Origin: Alcanivorax sp. S71-1-4
GTDB lineage: Bacteria; Pseudomonadota; Gammaproteobacteria; Pseudomonadales; Alcanivoracaceae
Reading direction: 5' to 3'
NCBI RefSeq assembly: GCF_009846755.1
Contig: NZ_AQOR01000012.1
Coordinates: 42,451-106,450 of the forward strand
DNA length: 64,000 nt
Part shown: piece by piece, positions 55,429-63,467 of the stretch
Layout of the letters: every line of letters begins with the position of its first letter
How positions within the stretch are numbered: position 1 is the first letter of the stretch
Translations under genes and position numbers: made by a program
The notes under the pieces: model-generated
What the model was told of the DNA's origin: nothing
The model's input: only the letters and a program-made list of their open reading frames with translations
The model's database searches: none

Positions 55429-58350
55429 TCAGTCCACGCTCACGCAGAAGCGTGTGCGTGCGGTGTCACCGGAGAGCAGATCGCCCACGGTCCACTCGAC
55501 CACCGGTGCAACGCCACTGTTGGCCGTGGCACCCGCGCTCGGCACGCAGTTGTTGCCATCGACGGAATCCACACAGGCGTTGTCGGTGTTTTCCAGCGTG
55601 GTGAACGGCGTCACTTCGTCGGTGATGGTGACGTTGTAGGCCGTCGCGGCACCTTCGTTGGTGGCGCGCAGTTGCCAGATCACACACTCACCCGGCGCCA
55701 CTTGCGTGGTCTGCACTTCGGCGAAGCCGGTGTCCGGGGTCCAGTTGGAGCCGTCGGCACAGCCGCAGTCCGCATCCACACCGGCACGCTTGAACAGACG
55801 CACCTGGCCGAGGATCACTTCGGTGCTGTCGGTGGCCGACGCCGATGCCGTGGCCGGCGCGCCGCCGTCCATGTTGGTGGCTGCCAGCGTCAACACGTCC
55901 TGGGCACCCTGGGCCGCGCTGGACGGCGCAAACACCGTGGCACGCAGACGGATGCTCTGGCCCGGGGACAGGGTGATTTCCGGATAGGTATCGCTGTCGC
56001 TGTCGGCAATGGTCACGTTGACCGGATTACCGGCGGCGTCACACAGGACGATCGGGCTGCCCAGCGGCAGGTTGGTGAGTGCGGTGGCGGTACAGCCGGC
56101 GCCCACAAACGCAACCGTGGTGTTGCTCCAGCCGTTGCCGGCCAGCAGGTTGACGGCGGTCAGCTCGACGGTCTCGACCGAGTTGCCGTTGTTGGCCAGC
56201 ACGTGCGGGTAATCCACGTTACCGCCAGGCTGTACCTGGTTGGAGCCGTCCGGTGTCACGCTGATGACGCGGTTCGGCAGCACCGTCACGGCGTCGAGTT
56301 TGCGGTCAAAAATGCTCGCGTTGGAGGTCGCTTCGACGCGGAACTCGATGTTCTGCGTACCGGCCGGCGCCTGCGCCGCATTCGGGGACACGGTGACTTC
56401 CGCCTGATAGGCGAAGATCGCACCGGCCGGCAGGCTCGGCGTGGAGGTGACCACGTTGCCAGCCATGCTGGTGTTGTCGACCGGATCCAGCAGGCTGCCG
56501 TTGCCGTTGACGTCGACACCGACTGCACGGAATACCACCGACCAGCCCGCGGGCAGGCCTGGCGCGCTGAGGTTGTAGGATTGCGCGCTGCCGGATTCGT
56601 TGGCGAGGAACAGATCGAACGTCACCGTCCCGCCAACCGCAGCGGACAGTGTGGTGACCACGCCGTTGGCGTAGGCGTCTGCGTCGACCAGGCTGTCGCC
56701 CATGCCGACTGCGTCGATGCTGTTGGCCAGATCCACGGCCGGTGCATTGACGGCACCCAGCACACCCAGGGTGTCGTCAGACGCCGCCGGTGCGCCCACA
56801 TCGTTGGCAGAGGTGGCACGCAGCGTGTACGCGTACGGGCCGTTGCCGCTGAAGCCGGCTGGCAGTTTCGCTTTCACCGTGAACACCTGGCTGCCGTTGG
56901 CACCCAGCACACCGGTATCGGCATTGCCGTCACCGTTGGTGTCGGTCAGTTGCACGGTGCCCGCAGCGTTCCACAGCGTGAAGGTGGTGCCGGCCGGGAA
57001 AGCCACTGCAACGCCCGGTTGCTCGGCGTGGCCGGCGCCGGCGTCGTTGAAGACGCGCAGTTCCAGTACATCGCTGCCGTTACCGGTGTTGGTCACATTG
57101 TGGAAGAAGGTCACGGTGGCGCCGGAGGCCGCGCTGTTGACCAGGAAAGTGTCGTTGTCGCCATCGGCGTCGCCGTTGGCGCCGTCGGTGTCGTCCGCCA
57201 CCACGTCAAAGAACTGTGCGATGGTGGTGATCACCGGCTGCGACGGGACCGGCGGCTCTTCGTTGCCGTCTTCGTCGAGGTCGCCCTGTGCCGCGAACAC
57301 GTTGCGGATCTGGGTGCCGGCGGCCAGGTTCGGATCGAAGCTGACGCGGTACACGATCGACACGGTGGTGTTCACGCCCATCACGGCATCACGGAACGCA
57401 ATACCCTGCAGACCGCTTTCACCCGGGGTGCCGTTGCCGTTCATGTCCACACCCGCCGGCTCATCCACCGTGGTGAGGTTGGCCACGGCCGCGTAGCCGT
57501 TCGGCAGGTTCTGCCAGGTGTCGCTGTTGTCCAGCCACTGGTCACCGTTGGAGCCCAGCAGACCGTTCACCGACACCATTTGCACGAAGCTGGCGTTGGC
57601 CGGGATGGCGTCCCAGATCACCACGTCGTTGGCCGGACGTGCGCCGTTGTTTTTCACTTCGAGGGTGTAGGTGATTTCGTTGGTGGCGGTGTTCACGGTG
57701 GCGGATTTGTTCACCACCAGGACCGCGTCGGAGGTGACATTGACGATCACGTTGTTGGTGTCGTCTTCGCTGTCGCCGTCGGCACCGATGTCGTCCACCA
57801 GGCCATTGCCCTGGCTGGAACGCACCAGCAGCGTGGCGTTGATGGCGGTCCCTGCGGCGGTGCCGGACGGTACCGGCACGGCCAGGATCAGTTGCGCCTG
57901 CTGACCGGCGTTCAGGTTCACGCTGGTGGTCGCGACTTCACCGGCATCGGGCTGGCCGTTGTTGTTGCTGTCGACGTAGACCTGGTAGGTGCCGGCGGTG
58001 CCGCCGCTGCCATGCCCGGTCAGGCCGTCGAGGGAATAGGTGTCGCTGGTGTTACCGGTGTTGGTGAGCACGTGGGTGAAATACACGATCTCACCGGCAG
58101 CACCGGACTTGGTGCCGTCGTCTTCCAGCGTGGCCGCATAAACCGGCGCGACGGTCACCACCGCCTCGTTCGATTGCGCGGAATAGCTATTGCCGTTGCT
58201 GTCCTCGTAGGTAACGGTTGCCTTGTTCTTGATGTCGGTTCCGGCAGCCGTCAGCGCCCATGCTTGCCCAGCGGCAAACAGGACACTGCTGGCCAGCAGG
58301 CACGCGCCCACCTTCGAAGACAACACGCCCTTATTGAAGGCATGTTTCAT
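55429..58350 (-). CDS. DUF11-repeat exported protein (973 aa)
   Basis: This is a 973-residue secreted protein. The signal peptide (ending AGQAWA) is preceded by an MKHAFNKGVLSSK n-region, and the rest is a string of DUF11-type repeats (TGTDIKNKATVTYEDSNGN-like first module, VHVLTNTGN, LEVKNNGARPANDVVIWDAIP). Asp/Asn-rich loops (DSNNNGQPDAGE, DTNGDGNADTG) suggest calcium-stiffened stalk modules. Few Cys occur, paired near the C-terminus. The start at 58350 has AGGAAG. It shares its first module with two later genes and is the first large gene of the operon, so it may be the major subunit. Confidence 0.87.
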   Translation of the reverse strand: MKHAFNKGVLSSKVGACLLASSVLFAAGQAWALTAAGTDIKNKATVTYEDSNGNSYSAQSNEAVVTVAPVYAATLEDDGTKSGAAGEIVYFTHVLTNTGNTSDTYSLDGLTGHGSGGTAGTYQVYVDSNNNGQPDAGEVATTSVNLNAGQQAQLILAVPVPSGTAAGTAINATLLVRSSQGNGLVDDIGADGDSEDDTNNVIVNVTSDAVLVVNKSATVNTATNEITYTLEVKNNGARPANDVVIWDAIPANASFVQMVSVNGLLGSNGDQWLDNSDTWQNLPNGYAAVANLTTVDEPAGVDMNGNGTPGESGLQGIAFRDAVMGVNTTVSIVYRVSFDPNLAAGTQIRNVFAAQGDLDEDGNEEPPVPSQPVITTIAQFFDVVADDTDGANGDADGDNDTFLVNSAASGATVTFFHNVTNTGNGSDVLELRVFNDAGAGHAEQPGVAVAFPAGTTFTLWNAAGTVQLTDTNGDGNADTGVLGANGSQVFTVKAKLPAGFSGNGPYAYTLRATSANDVGAPAASDDTLGVLGAVNAPAVDLANSIDAVGMGDSLVDADAYANGVVTTLSAAVGGTVTFDLFLANESGSAQSYNLSAPGLPAGWSVVFRAVGVDVNGNGSLLDPVDNTSMAGNVVTSTPSLPAGAIFAYQAEVTVSPNAAQAPAGTQNIEFRVEATSNASIFDRKLDAVTVLPNRVISVTPDGSNQVQPGGNVDYPHVLANNGNSVETVELTAVNLLAGNGWSNTTVAFVGAGCTATALTNLPLGSPIVLCDAAGNPVNVTIADSDSDTYPEITLSPGQSIRLRATVFAPSSAAQGAQDVLTLAATNMDGGAPATASASATDSTEVILGQVRLFKRAGVDADCGCADGSNWTPDTGFAEVQTTQVAPGECVIWQLRATNEGAATAYNVTITDEVTPFTTLENTDNACVDSVDGNNCVPSAGATANSGVAPVVEWTVGDLLSGDTARTRFCVSVD

Positions 58351-58401
58351 GGCTTCTTCCTCAGAGAGTTGGATTGGTGATAAAAAAAACGGACTGCCTT
58401 G

Positions 58402-58492
58402 CGAGAGCGGTCTGAGACCGCAGCGGCTTCCCAAAGCCGCTCACCCAAGGCTCCCCCTTAAAAAACGGGCGCGACAGCAGGCTGCGCCCGTG
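58402..58492 (-). terminator. Leader with intrinsic terminator and two further hairpins
   Basis: On the minus strand, ACGGGCGC pairs with GCGCCCGT (58465-58491) and is followed by TTTTTT (58460-58465), a good intrinsic terminator 18 bases after the small DUF11 gene. Beyond it come AGCGGCTT/AAGCCGCT (58420-58440) and GCGGTCTGAGACCGC (58405-58420). Since the large genes lie downstream with no clear promoter, partial read-through or attenuation is likely. Confidence 0.8.
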
Positions 58493-58509
58493 CTTCCCGA
58501 TCCCCCGGG

Positions 58510-58989
58510 TTACAGCACGCGTACGCGATAGCTGTAGGTCTGCACCTGACCGGGCTGGATCGCCGTGTTCGGCGTCCAGCGCACGTGGGTGTAGGCCTCG
58601 GCCGGGATAACGGCCTGCTCTTCCCCGGCGGAACGCCGGGTGGTATCGATCAGCGGCTCGGCACCGAAATGGCTGCCGTCGTCGGCGCTGACCACGAAGC
58701 CGGCGTCCACAGCGGTCTGTGCACTGGCTTCAACATATTGGGTGTTGGCGGGAATGGGCCCGGTGACAACCAGGCCGGAAAGCGGCTGTTCAGAGGTATT
58801 GCGGTAAACGAGCTGGTATTCGATCACGTCACCCGGTGCCGCCTGGGTGGTCGGCACGCGCTGTTCTTCGCCGTTCTGGCCGCGTTCAATCAGATAGCTC
58901 TGGATTTCACTGGACAGCGGGCCGTCGGCCCAGACAGGTGTAGCGATAAGCGCTGCACAGAGCAGCAGGCCTGAAATCAATGCACGCAT
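58510..58989 (-). CDS. Small single-module DUF11-like exported protein
   Basis: This is a 159-residue protein with a signal peptide (LLLCAALIATPVWA) and one DUF11-type module: PGDVIEYQLVYRNTSEQPLSGLVVTGPIP, YVEAS, ending in VQTYSYRVRVL. It begins at the ATG 58989 with CCGGAG. Its size and single module contrast with the 960-2087-residue proteins that follow; it may be a minor, capping or priming subunit, or a periplasmic chaperone-like factor. A strong terminator follows it, so it may be made in excess over the later genes. Confidence 0.85.
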   Translation of the reverse strand: MRALISGLLLCAALIATPVWADGPLSSEIQSYLIERGQNGEEQRVPTTQAAPGDVIEYQLVYRNTSEQPLSGLVVTGPIPANTQYVEASAQTAVDAGFVVSADDGSHFGAEPLIDTTRRSAGEEQAVIPAEAYTHVRWTPNTAIQPGQVQTYSYRVRVL

Positions 58990-59416
58990 CGTCAACTCCG
59001 GTATTTTTTATAGCCCGGTCCGGATCACTCCCCCCCGTTCCGGGCAAACCCCCAAACCAGCACAGCGGTGATTTCACTGTGCTCACGGCGCGAATACTGA
59101 TGAAAATTCAAGCAGCCGGCCTTTGCTCGCCGGTCGGCCGCTTATGGCGGAGCGACTTTGTGATGTGGCGCACGGATTTCGTCGGAAGGATAGCGTGGGG
59201 CGCCTGACACGGAGGGTCACAAAGCGCCCGGACGGGCGCAAAAAAGTGACAACATTGTCTTTTTCAACAATGCGTTAGAACGGGACTCCGGGAAGAGTGC
59301 GCACGGCGGACACGAGTAGCAGGACGCGGCTTCCGGTCTTCGCCCGCCTTGATGTTCGTCACATTTCAGTACGCCTGCACCGCGAAAAAACACCGCCCGG
59401 GACACTGCGCGCGCCC
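58990..59416. other. Long intergenic region upstream of the surface operon
   Basis: The 427 bases separate the kinase 3' end from the small DUF11 gene on the same strand. They contain an inverted repeat AGCACAG/CTGTGCT (59059-59083), CATTGT/ACAATG (59254-59273) and a GC hairpin GCGCCCGGACGGGCGC (59224-59239). CTATAAAAAATA lies just upstream of the gene (about 59006-59018) and may be a -10 region, but I find no convincing -35. Confidence 0.5.
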
Positions 59417-62053
59417 TCAGAGCGGCCCCTCCGCCGGGCCGAGCAACTGTTCCAGTGCCGGCATATCCAGTGCACGTGCAGCACCCAGCACGCGGCGTGC
59501 AAACCCGCTGGCTGCCGGCTGGGTACGGCAGATGTTGTCCGACCAGTCCTCGATGTCGGACAGTGCCCCGACCTGCACCGCCAGACGCAGGCGCGCCATG
59601 GCTGCTGCATCAGGTTTTGTTGTGGCATCCGGCGTGACAGGCGGCGGGCTCTCCGCCTGACTGGGTTCCAGCACCAGTACCCGGCACAACTCCCGTACCA
59701 GTGCCGATATGCTGACCGGCTTCAGCAGTACGGCGGCGAAATCCGCATCGTCTTCCGGTACGGGGGACATCCCCTGCACCGTGGCGGACAGCAACAGCCA
59801 CGGCATGCTGTAACCCTCGCGGCGCGCGGCGCGCAACAGCGCCCGGCCGGACAGGCCCGGCATGCGCTGATCGGTGATGACCGCATCCACCGGGTCAGCC
59901 GCCAGGCACTGCAGTGCCGCCGCACCATTGTCTGCCTGGCTGACCCGGAACCCGGCCGCCGTCAGGCCGTCACACAGCAGCGCCAGATTTTCCGGCGTAT
60001 CGTCCACCACCAGCAGATGCTGCACCGGCCCCTGGTAGCCGCGTACCTCGTGAGCGGTGATCGTCTCGTTCAACGGCCCGGCCAGGCCGGGCACCGCCAC
60101 GGAAAAATAAAAACGGCAGCCATTTCCTGGCAGGTTTTCGCAGTCAAGTTCACCGCCCATCAGGTTTACCCACTGGCGCGCAATCGGCAGCCCCAGCCCG
60201 ACGCCCTGCTGATAACCGGAATCCCCCTGCTCAAAAGGACGAAACAGGCGCGCACGGTCCGCGTCGGGAATCCCCTTGCCGTTATCCGACACCGCAAAGG
60301 ACAACCGCAGCGTGCCCGGAGGCTCCCGCTGTGGCGCCACGCAGCATTGCAGCAGCACCCGGTCGCCGCCGCTGTGACGACAGGCATTGCTGACCAGGTT
60401 GAGCAATATCTGCCGCAGGCGCAGGCCGTCGGCCATGACCTGACAGCCCGGCGGATTGTCAGGATGCAGCGCCAGCGTCACGTTCTGGCTGTGCGCCAGT
60501 TGCCGCATTTCGTCGAGCACACTGTTGAGCAACGCATCAATATCCAGCGGCTGCGGTGCCAGCACCAGCCGCCCCGCCTCACCCCGGGCGTAGTCCAGCA
60601 GTTCATCAATCAGTGCCAGCAGGTGACGGCCACTGCGCTGGATCGCGCTGGCGCGTCGCGTCAGCATCGAATGGCCGGTGGCGGGGATGTCCTGCAATAT
60701 CAGTGCGCTGTAGCCGAGGATGCTGTGCAAGGGCGTGCGCAGCTCGTGGCTCAGGTGGGCCAGGAACGTGGACTTTGCCTCGCTGGCTGCTTCCGCCGCC
60801 TCCTTTTCAAGCGTCAACGCGCGCGCCCGCAGCGCCTGCGCGTTCAACGCCAGGCGAGCCTCGGCGGCGTCGGCGCGGGCCTGTTCGCGCTCAAGACGAA
60901 ACTGCCGCACCGTATCGCCCAGCACGCGCACCATCATCACGCTGCTGAGCAGCATGGCCCAGTTCATCGACAGGCCATTGAGCGATGGCAACAGCCACCA
61001 GCCGAGGATCTTGCCGATGCCGTACAGGGTCACACACCAGGTCAGCGCAAAGGCCAGCAACAGCAGGCGCGCGCCGGGCACACCCTGCCAGGCGGCACGC
61101 AACGACCAGCCTGCCAGCGACAACAACAGAGTGAGCGGCAACAGCATCGGCAACAGGCCAGGCAGACGCGGCATGCCGAACAGGCGCGCCACGGCCTCCG
61201 CCAGCACTATCCAGGACAGGCCATTGATCAGCATGTAACCCAGCGGATAGCGACGGCGCATGTTCAGCAAACGTGTTACCAGCAAGCCCGCCGCCGGCAG
61301 CAACAGGCCGGAAAATACCAGACTGGCGCGCAGGTTCCAGGCCACCGCATCAGGCCAGAAATATTGCAGCCCATACTGCAGAAAACTGATATCCACCAGC
61401 GCGCAACTGGCCACCAGCAGGCTGAAATACAGGAAGGCGGTTTGCCGTGAACTGAAAAACGCCAGCACGCCGTACACGGCGAACCAGAGCATGGCGCCAA
61501 ACTGCAAGGCGTTGAAAAAATCCAGCCGCCGCTCGTGGCGCAAGAACACGTCCGGTATCCAGGCACGCGCCTGCACCGCCGTGGCGCTGTTGTGCTCGAT
61601 GCGCACGTACACTGTGCGTTCGCCAGCGGCGGGCAACGATACCGGCAGCAGGGCCGCCCGGTTGTCCAGCGGCCGCCGGGCCAGTGGCACGCTGGCGCCG
61701 GTGTGTGCCAGCCGGGCACCGTCGGGTGCATAGAGCTGTACGTCCGCCAGCCGGGCGGGTTCGATCTGCACCCAGCGCGTCACCGGTTGCGGCAGGCTGT
61801 TGTGCAACGACAGCCGCAACCACCACACCCCGTCACCGTGCCGCGCCATGATGCGTTCGCGCAGGATGAATGACTGTTGCATCACCTGGTCGGGCGGGAG
61901 CGTACCGGACGCATCAAGGTAACTTTCGAAGGCCTGTTGCCACCCGCCGGGACGCCCTGCCTCCATCCCCTGCACGGCGACGGGCCACCACAGGCTTATC
62001 CCCCACACCAGCCAGCACAATGTCCAGTGAGGCAGGTGGTGTGGGCGGGCCAT
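59417..62053 (-). CDS. Hybrid sensor kinase, 7TMR-DISM-HisKA-HATPase-REC
   Basis: This is an 878-residue inner-membrane protein. It has a signal peptide, a periplasmic DISMED2 domain (about 35-180), seven membrane helices (about 185-385), a coiled coil (RLEREQARADAAEARLALNAQ), HisKA with His436 (SHELRTPLHS), HATPase (LVSNACRH, DNGKGIP, GVGLGLPIA) and a receiver domain with Asp728 (VITDQRMPG). A C-terminal segment of about 80 residues could be an Hpt-like remnant but lacks a clear phospho-His motif. It follows its probable partner regulator by 3 bases. It shares the DISM sensor type with the two kinases on the far side of the surface operon. Confidence 0.9.
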   Translation of the reverse strand: MARPHHLPHWTLCWLVWGISLWWPVAVQGMEAGRPGGWQQAFESYLDASGTLPPDQVMQQSFILRERIMARHGDGVWWLRLSLHNSLPQPVTRWVQIEPARLADVQLYAPDGARLAHTGASVPLARRPLDNRAALLPVSLPAAGERTVYVRIEHNSATAVQARAWIPDVFLRHERRLDFFNALQFGAMLWFAVYGVLAFFSSRQTAFLYFSLLVASCALVDISFLQYGLQYFWPDAVAWNLRASLVFSGLLLPAAGLLVTRLLNMRRRYPLGYMLINGLSWIVLAEAVARLFGMPRLPGLLPMLLPLTLLLSLAGWSLRAAWQGVPGARLLLLAFALTWCVTLYGIGKILGWWLLPSLNGLSMNWAMLLSSVMMVRVLGDTVRQFRLEREQARADAAEARLALNAQALRARALTLEKEAAEAASEAKSTFLAHLSHELRTPLHSILGYSALILQDIPATGHSMLTRRASAIQRSGRHLLALIDELLDYARGEAGRLVLAPQPLDIDALLNSVLDEMRQLAHSQNVTLALHPDNPPGCQVMADGLRLRQILLNLVSNACRHSGGDRVLLQCCVAPQREPPGTLRLSFAVSDNGKGIPDADRARLFRPFEQGDSGYQQGVGLGLPIARQWVNLMGGELDCENLPGNGCRFYFSVAVPGLAGPLNETITAHEVRGYQGPVQHLLVVDDTPENLALLCDGLTAAGFRVSQADNGAAALQCLAADPVDAVITDQRMPGLSGRALLRAARREGYSMPWLLLSATVQGMSPVPEDDADFAAVLLKPVSISALVRELCRVLVLEPSQAESPPPVTPDATTKPDAAAMARLRLAVQVGALSDIEDWSDNICRTQPAASGFARRVLGAARALDMPALEQLLGPAEGPL

Positions 62054-62056
62054 GGA

Positions 62057-62854
62057 TCAGTCCTGATGGTCGGGGTGACGAAGAGAGCGACGGTAATCGC
62101 TGGGCGTGACGCCAAAACGTTCTTTGAACATGGTAGTGAAGTTGGCGGCATTGCCATAGCCGACCTGATCACTGACCTGCTGGATATCCAGTTCGGTATC
62201 GGCCAGCAGTTCACAGGCCAGCACAAAACGCTGTTCGCGCAGCCAGGCAAAGACCGTGGTGCCGGTTTCCTTGCGGAACAGCGCGTTCAGGCGCCGCTCA
62301 TTGGTGCCCACCTGATGGGCAAGGTCCGTCAGCGAGGGCGCCTGGCAAATATCCTGGCGCAGGATATGCATCGCTGCCGCGACCGTGCTGCTCACGGCGC
62401 CCGGCTGCAGCGCGTCTTCTTCTTCCTCGGTCACCGCTTCGGCCGCCTGGCGCCGGTGCAGGTCCAGGTGGATGCCGATGCGCACCATCACTTCTTCGGG
62501 CGAGAAGGGCTTGCTGATGTAGTCGACGGCACCGAGCCGCAGGCCGGTCAGCCGCTCCTCGATTTCCTTCGCGCCGGACAGGAAAATCACCGGGATATTG
62601 CGCGTGCGGGAATCCGCCTTGAGCAGGCGGATGGCGGCAAAGCCGTCGGTCCGCGGCATGCGCACGTCCAGCAGGATCAGGTCTGGTTGCAAAACCGTGG
62701 CTTTCTGGTAGCCCTCCTGGCCATCAAAGGCCACCACCAGACGCCAGCGGGTCGGACGCAGGAAGTCCGCCAGCAGCGAAAGCAGATCGGGGGAGTCATC
62801 AACCAGCAGCAGGGTGACCTGGCGGGACGCGTTCGGGACGGTGGGTCTGTTCAT
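62057..62854 (-). CDS. Response regulator with AraC-type DNA-binding domain
   Basis: This 265-residue protein has a receiver domain with acidic pocket VDDSP, phospho-acceptor Asp63 (LILLDVRMPRTDG), the Thr/Ser switch (FLSGAK) and Lys (SKPFSPEE). A Glu-rich linker is followed by an AraC double helix-turn-helix (SLTDLAHQVGTNERRLNALF, and IQQVSDQVGYGNAANFTTMF). The start at 62854 has AGGAAAG. Three bases separate it from the hybrid kinase gene, so the two form a two-component pair. The surface operon starting 430 bases beyond the kinase is a natural target; this is inferred from position. Confidence 0.92.
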   Translation of the reverse strand: MNRPTVPNASRQVTLLLVDDSPDLLSLLADFLRPTRWRLVVAFDGQEGYQKATVLQPDLILLDVRMPRTDGFAAIRLLKADSRTRNIPVIFLSGAKEIEERLTGLRLGAVDYISKPFSPEEVMVRIGIHLDLHRRQAAEAVTEEEEDALQPGAVSSTVAAAMHILRQDICQAPSLTDLAHQVGTNERRLNALFRKETGTTVFAWLREQRFVLACELLADTELDIQQVSDQVGYGNAANFTTMFKERFGVTPSDYRRSLRHPDHQD

Positions 62855-62990
62855 GCTCGCTTTCCTGATACAGCATCCTGCGGGCATTTGCAGGCACTGT
62901 TTTGTATTTCGTCCATCGCCGGCGAGGACCGGAACGGGCCAAAAATAGCAGCATTCCCAGGAGGGTGCGACCCGCTTCCTGTAACAGGAC

Positions 62991-63467
62991 TCAGCAGGGT
63001 GACAACGGTCGCATCATCAGCACCGCGTCTTCCCGTCCGGCAGCACAACGGTAATACCCCCGGCGTACACCGGTGACGCTGAAGCCAAGCTGTTCGTACA
63101 GTGCCCGCGCCGGCGCATTGCCGGCGCGTACTTCCAGGAACAGATAGCGGCTGTCCGGCGCCAGCGCCGTCATCATGTCAGCCAGCAGCGTCCGCGCAAT
63201 ACCGCGCCGCTGCCAGTCGGTGGCGACGGCGATATTCAGCAGATGCGCCTCATCCAGCACGCGGGAGATCACCATGAAGGCCGCCAGCGTCTCGTCGTCG
63301 GCCATGACCACCTGGCACAGGTAGTCATCGCGCAGACAATCGAGAAAAACCTGTTCGCTCCAGGGGGTGAACTGACTCTGCGCTTCCAGCGCACTGACCT
63401 GCGGCAGATCGGCCACACGCATCGGACGCAGGCTCAGCCCCGGCAACCAGGGAGCCCGTTCAGGCAT
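62991..63467 (-). CDS. rimI: Ribosomal protein S18-alanine N-acetyltransferase
   Basis: This is a 158-residue GNAT enzyme: LRPMRVADLPQVSALEAQSQFTPWSEQVF at the start, then HLLNIAVATDWQRRGIARTLL (acetyl-CoA motif) and the closing EVRAGNAPARALYEQLGFSVTGVRRGYY. RimI acetylates the N-terminal alanine of S18. The ATG at 63467 overlaps the upstream HolD-like gene by 8 bases, the holD-rimI order also seen in E. coli. Confidence 0.92.
   Translation of the reverse strand: MPERAPWLPGLSLRPMRVADLPQVSALEAQSQFTPWSEQVFLDCLRDDYLCQVVMADDETLAAFMVISRVLDEAHLLNIAVATDWQRRGIARTLLADMMTALAPDSRYLFLEVRAGNAPARALYEQLGFSVTGVRRGYYRCAAGREDAVLMMRPLSPC

Noticed and set aside
55219..58380. A plus-strand open frame of about 1050 codons opposite the 973-residue DUF11 gene
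   Set aside because: It is antisense to a gene with signal peptide, ribosome site and repeat domains; its composition (Val/Gly/His/Arg-rich, no domains) is that of a GC-rich shadow frame.
59215..59251. Intrinsic terminator for the hybrid kinase
   Set aside because: The GC hairpin is clear, but on the minus strand the T-run precedes rather than follows it, so only a bare hairpin can be claimed.
59297..61450. A plus-strand open frame of about 717 codons
   Set aside because: It is antisense to the hybrid kinase with HisKA and REC motifs; rich in Arg/Gln/His and repetitive, as expected for a shadow frame.
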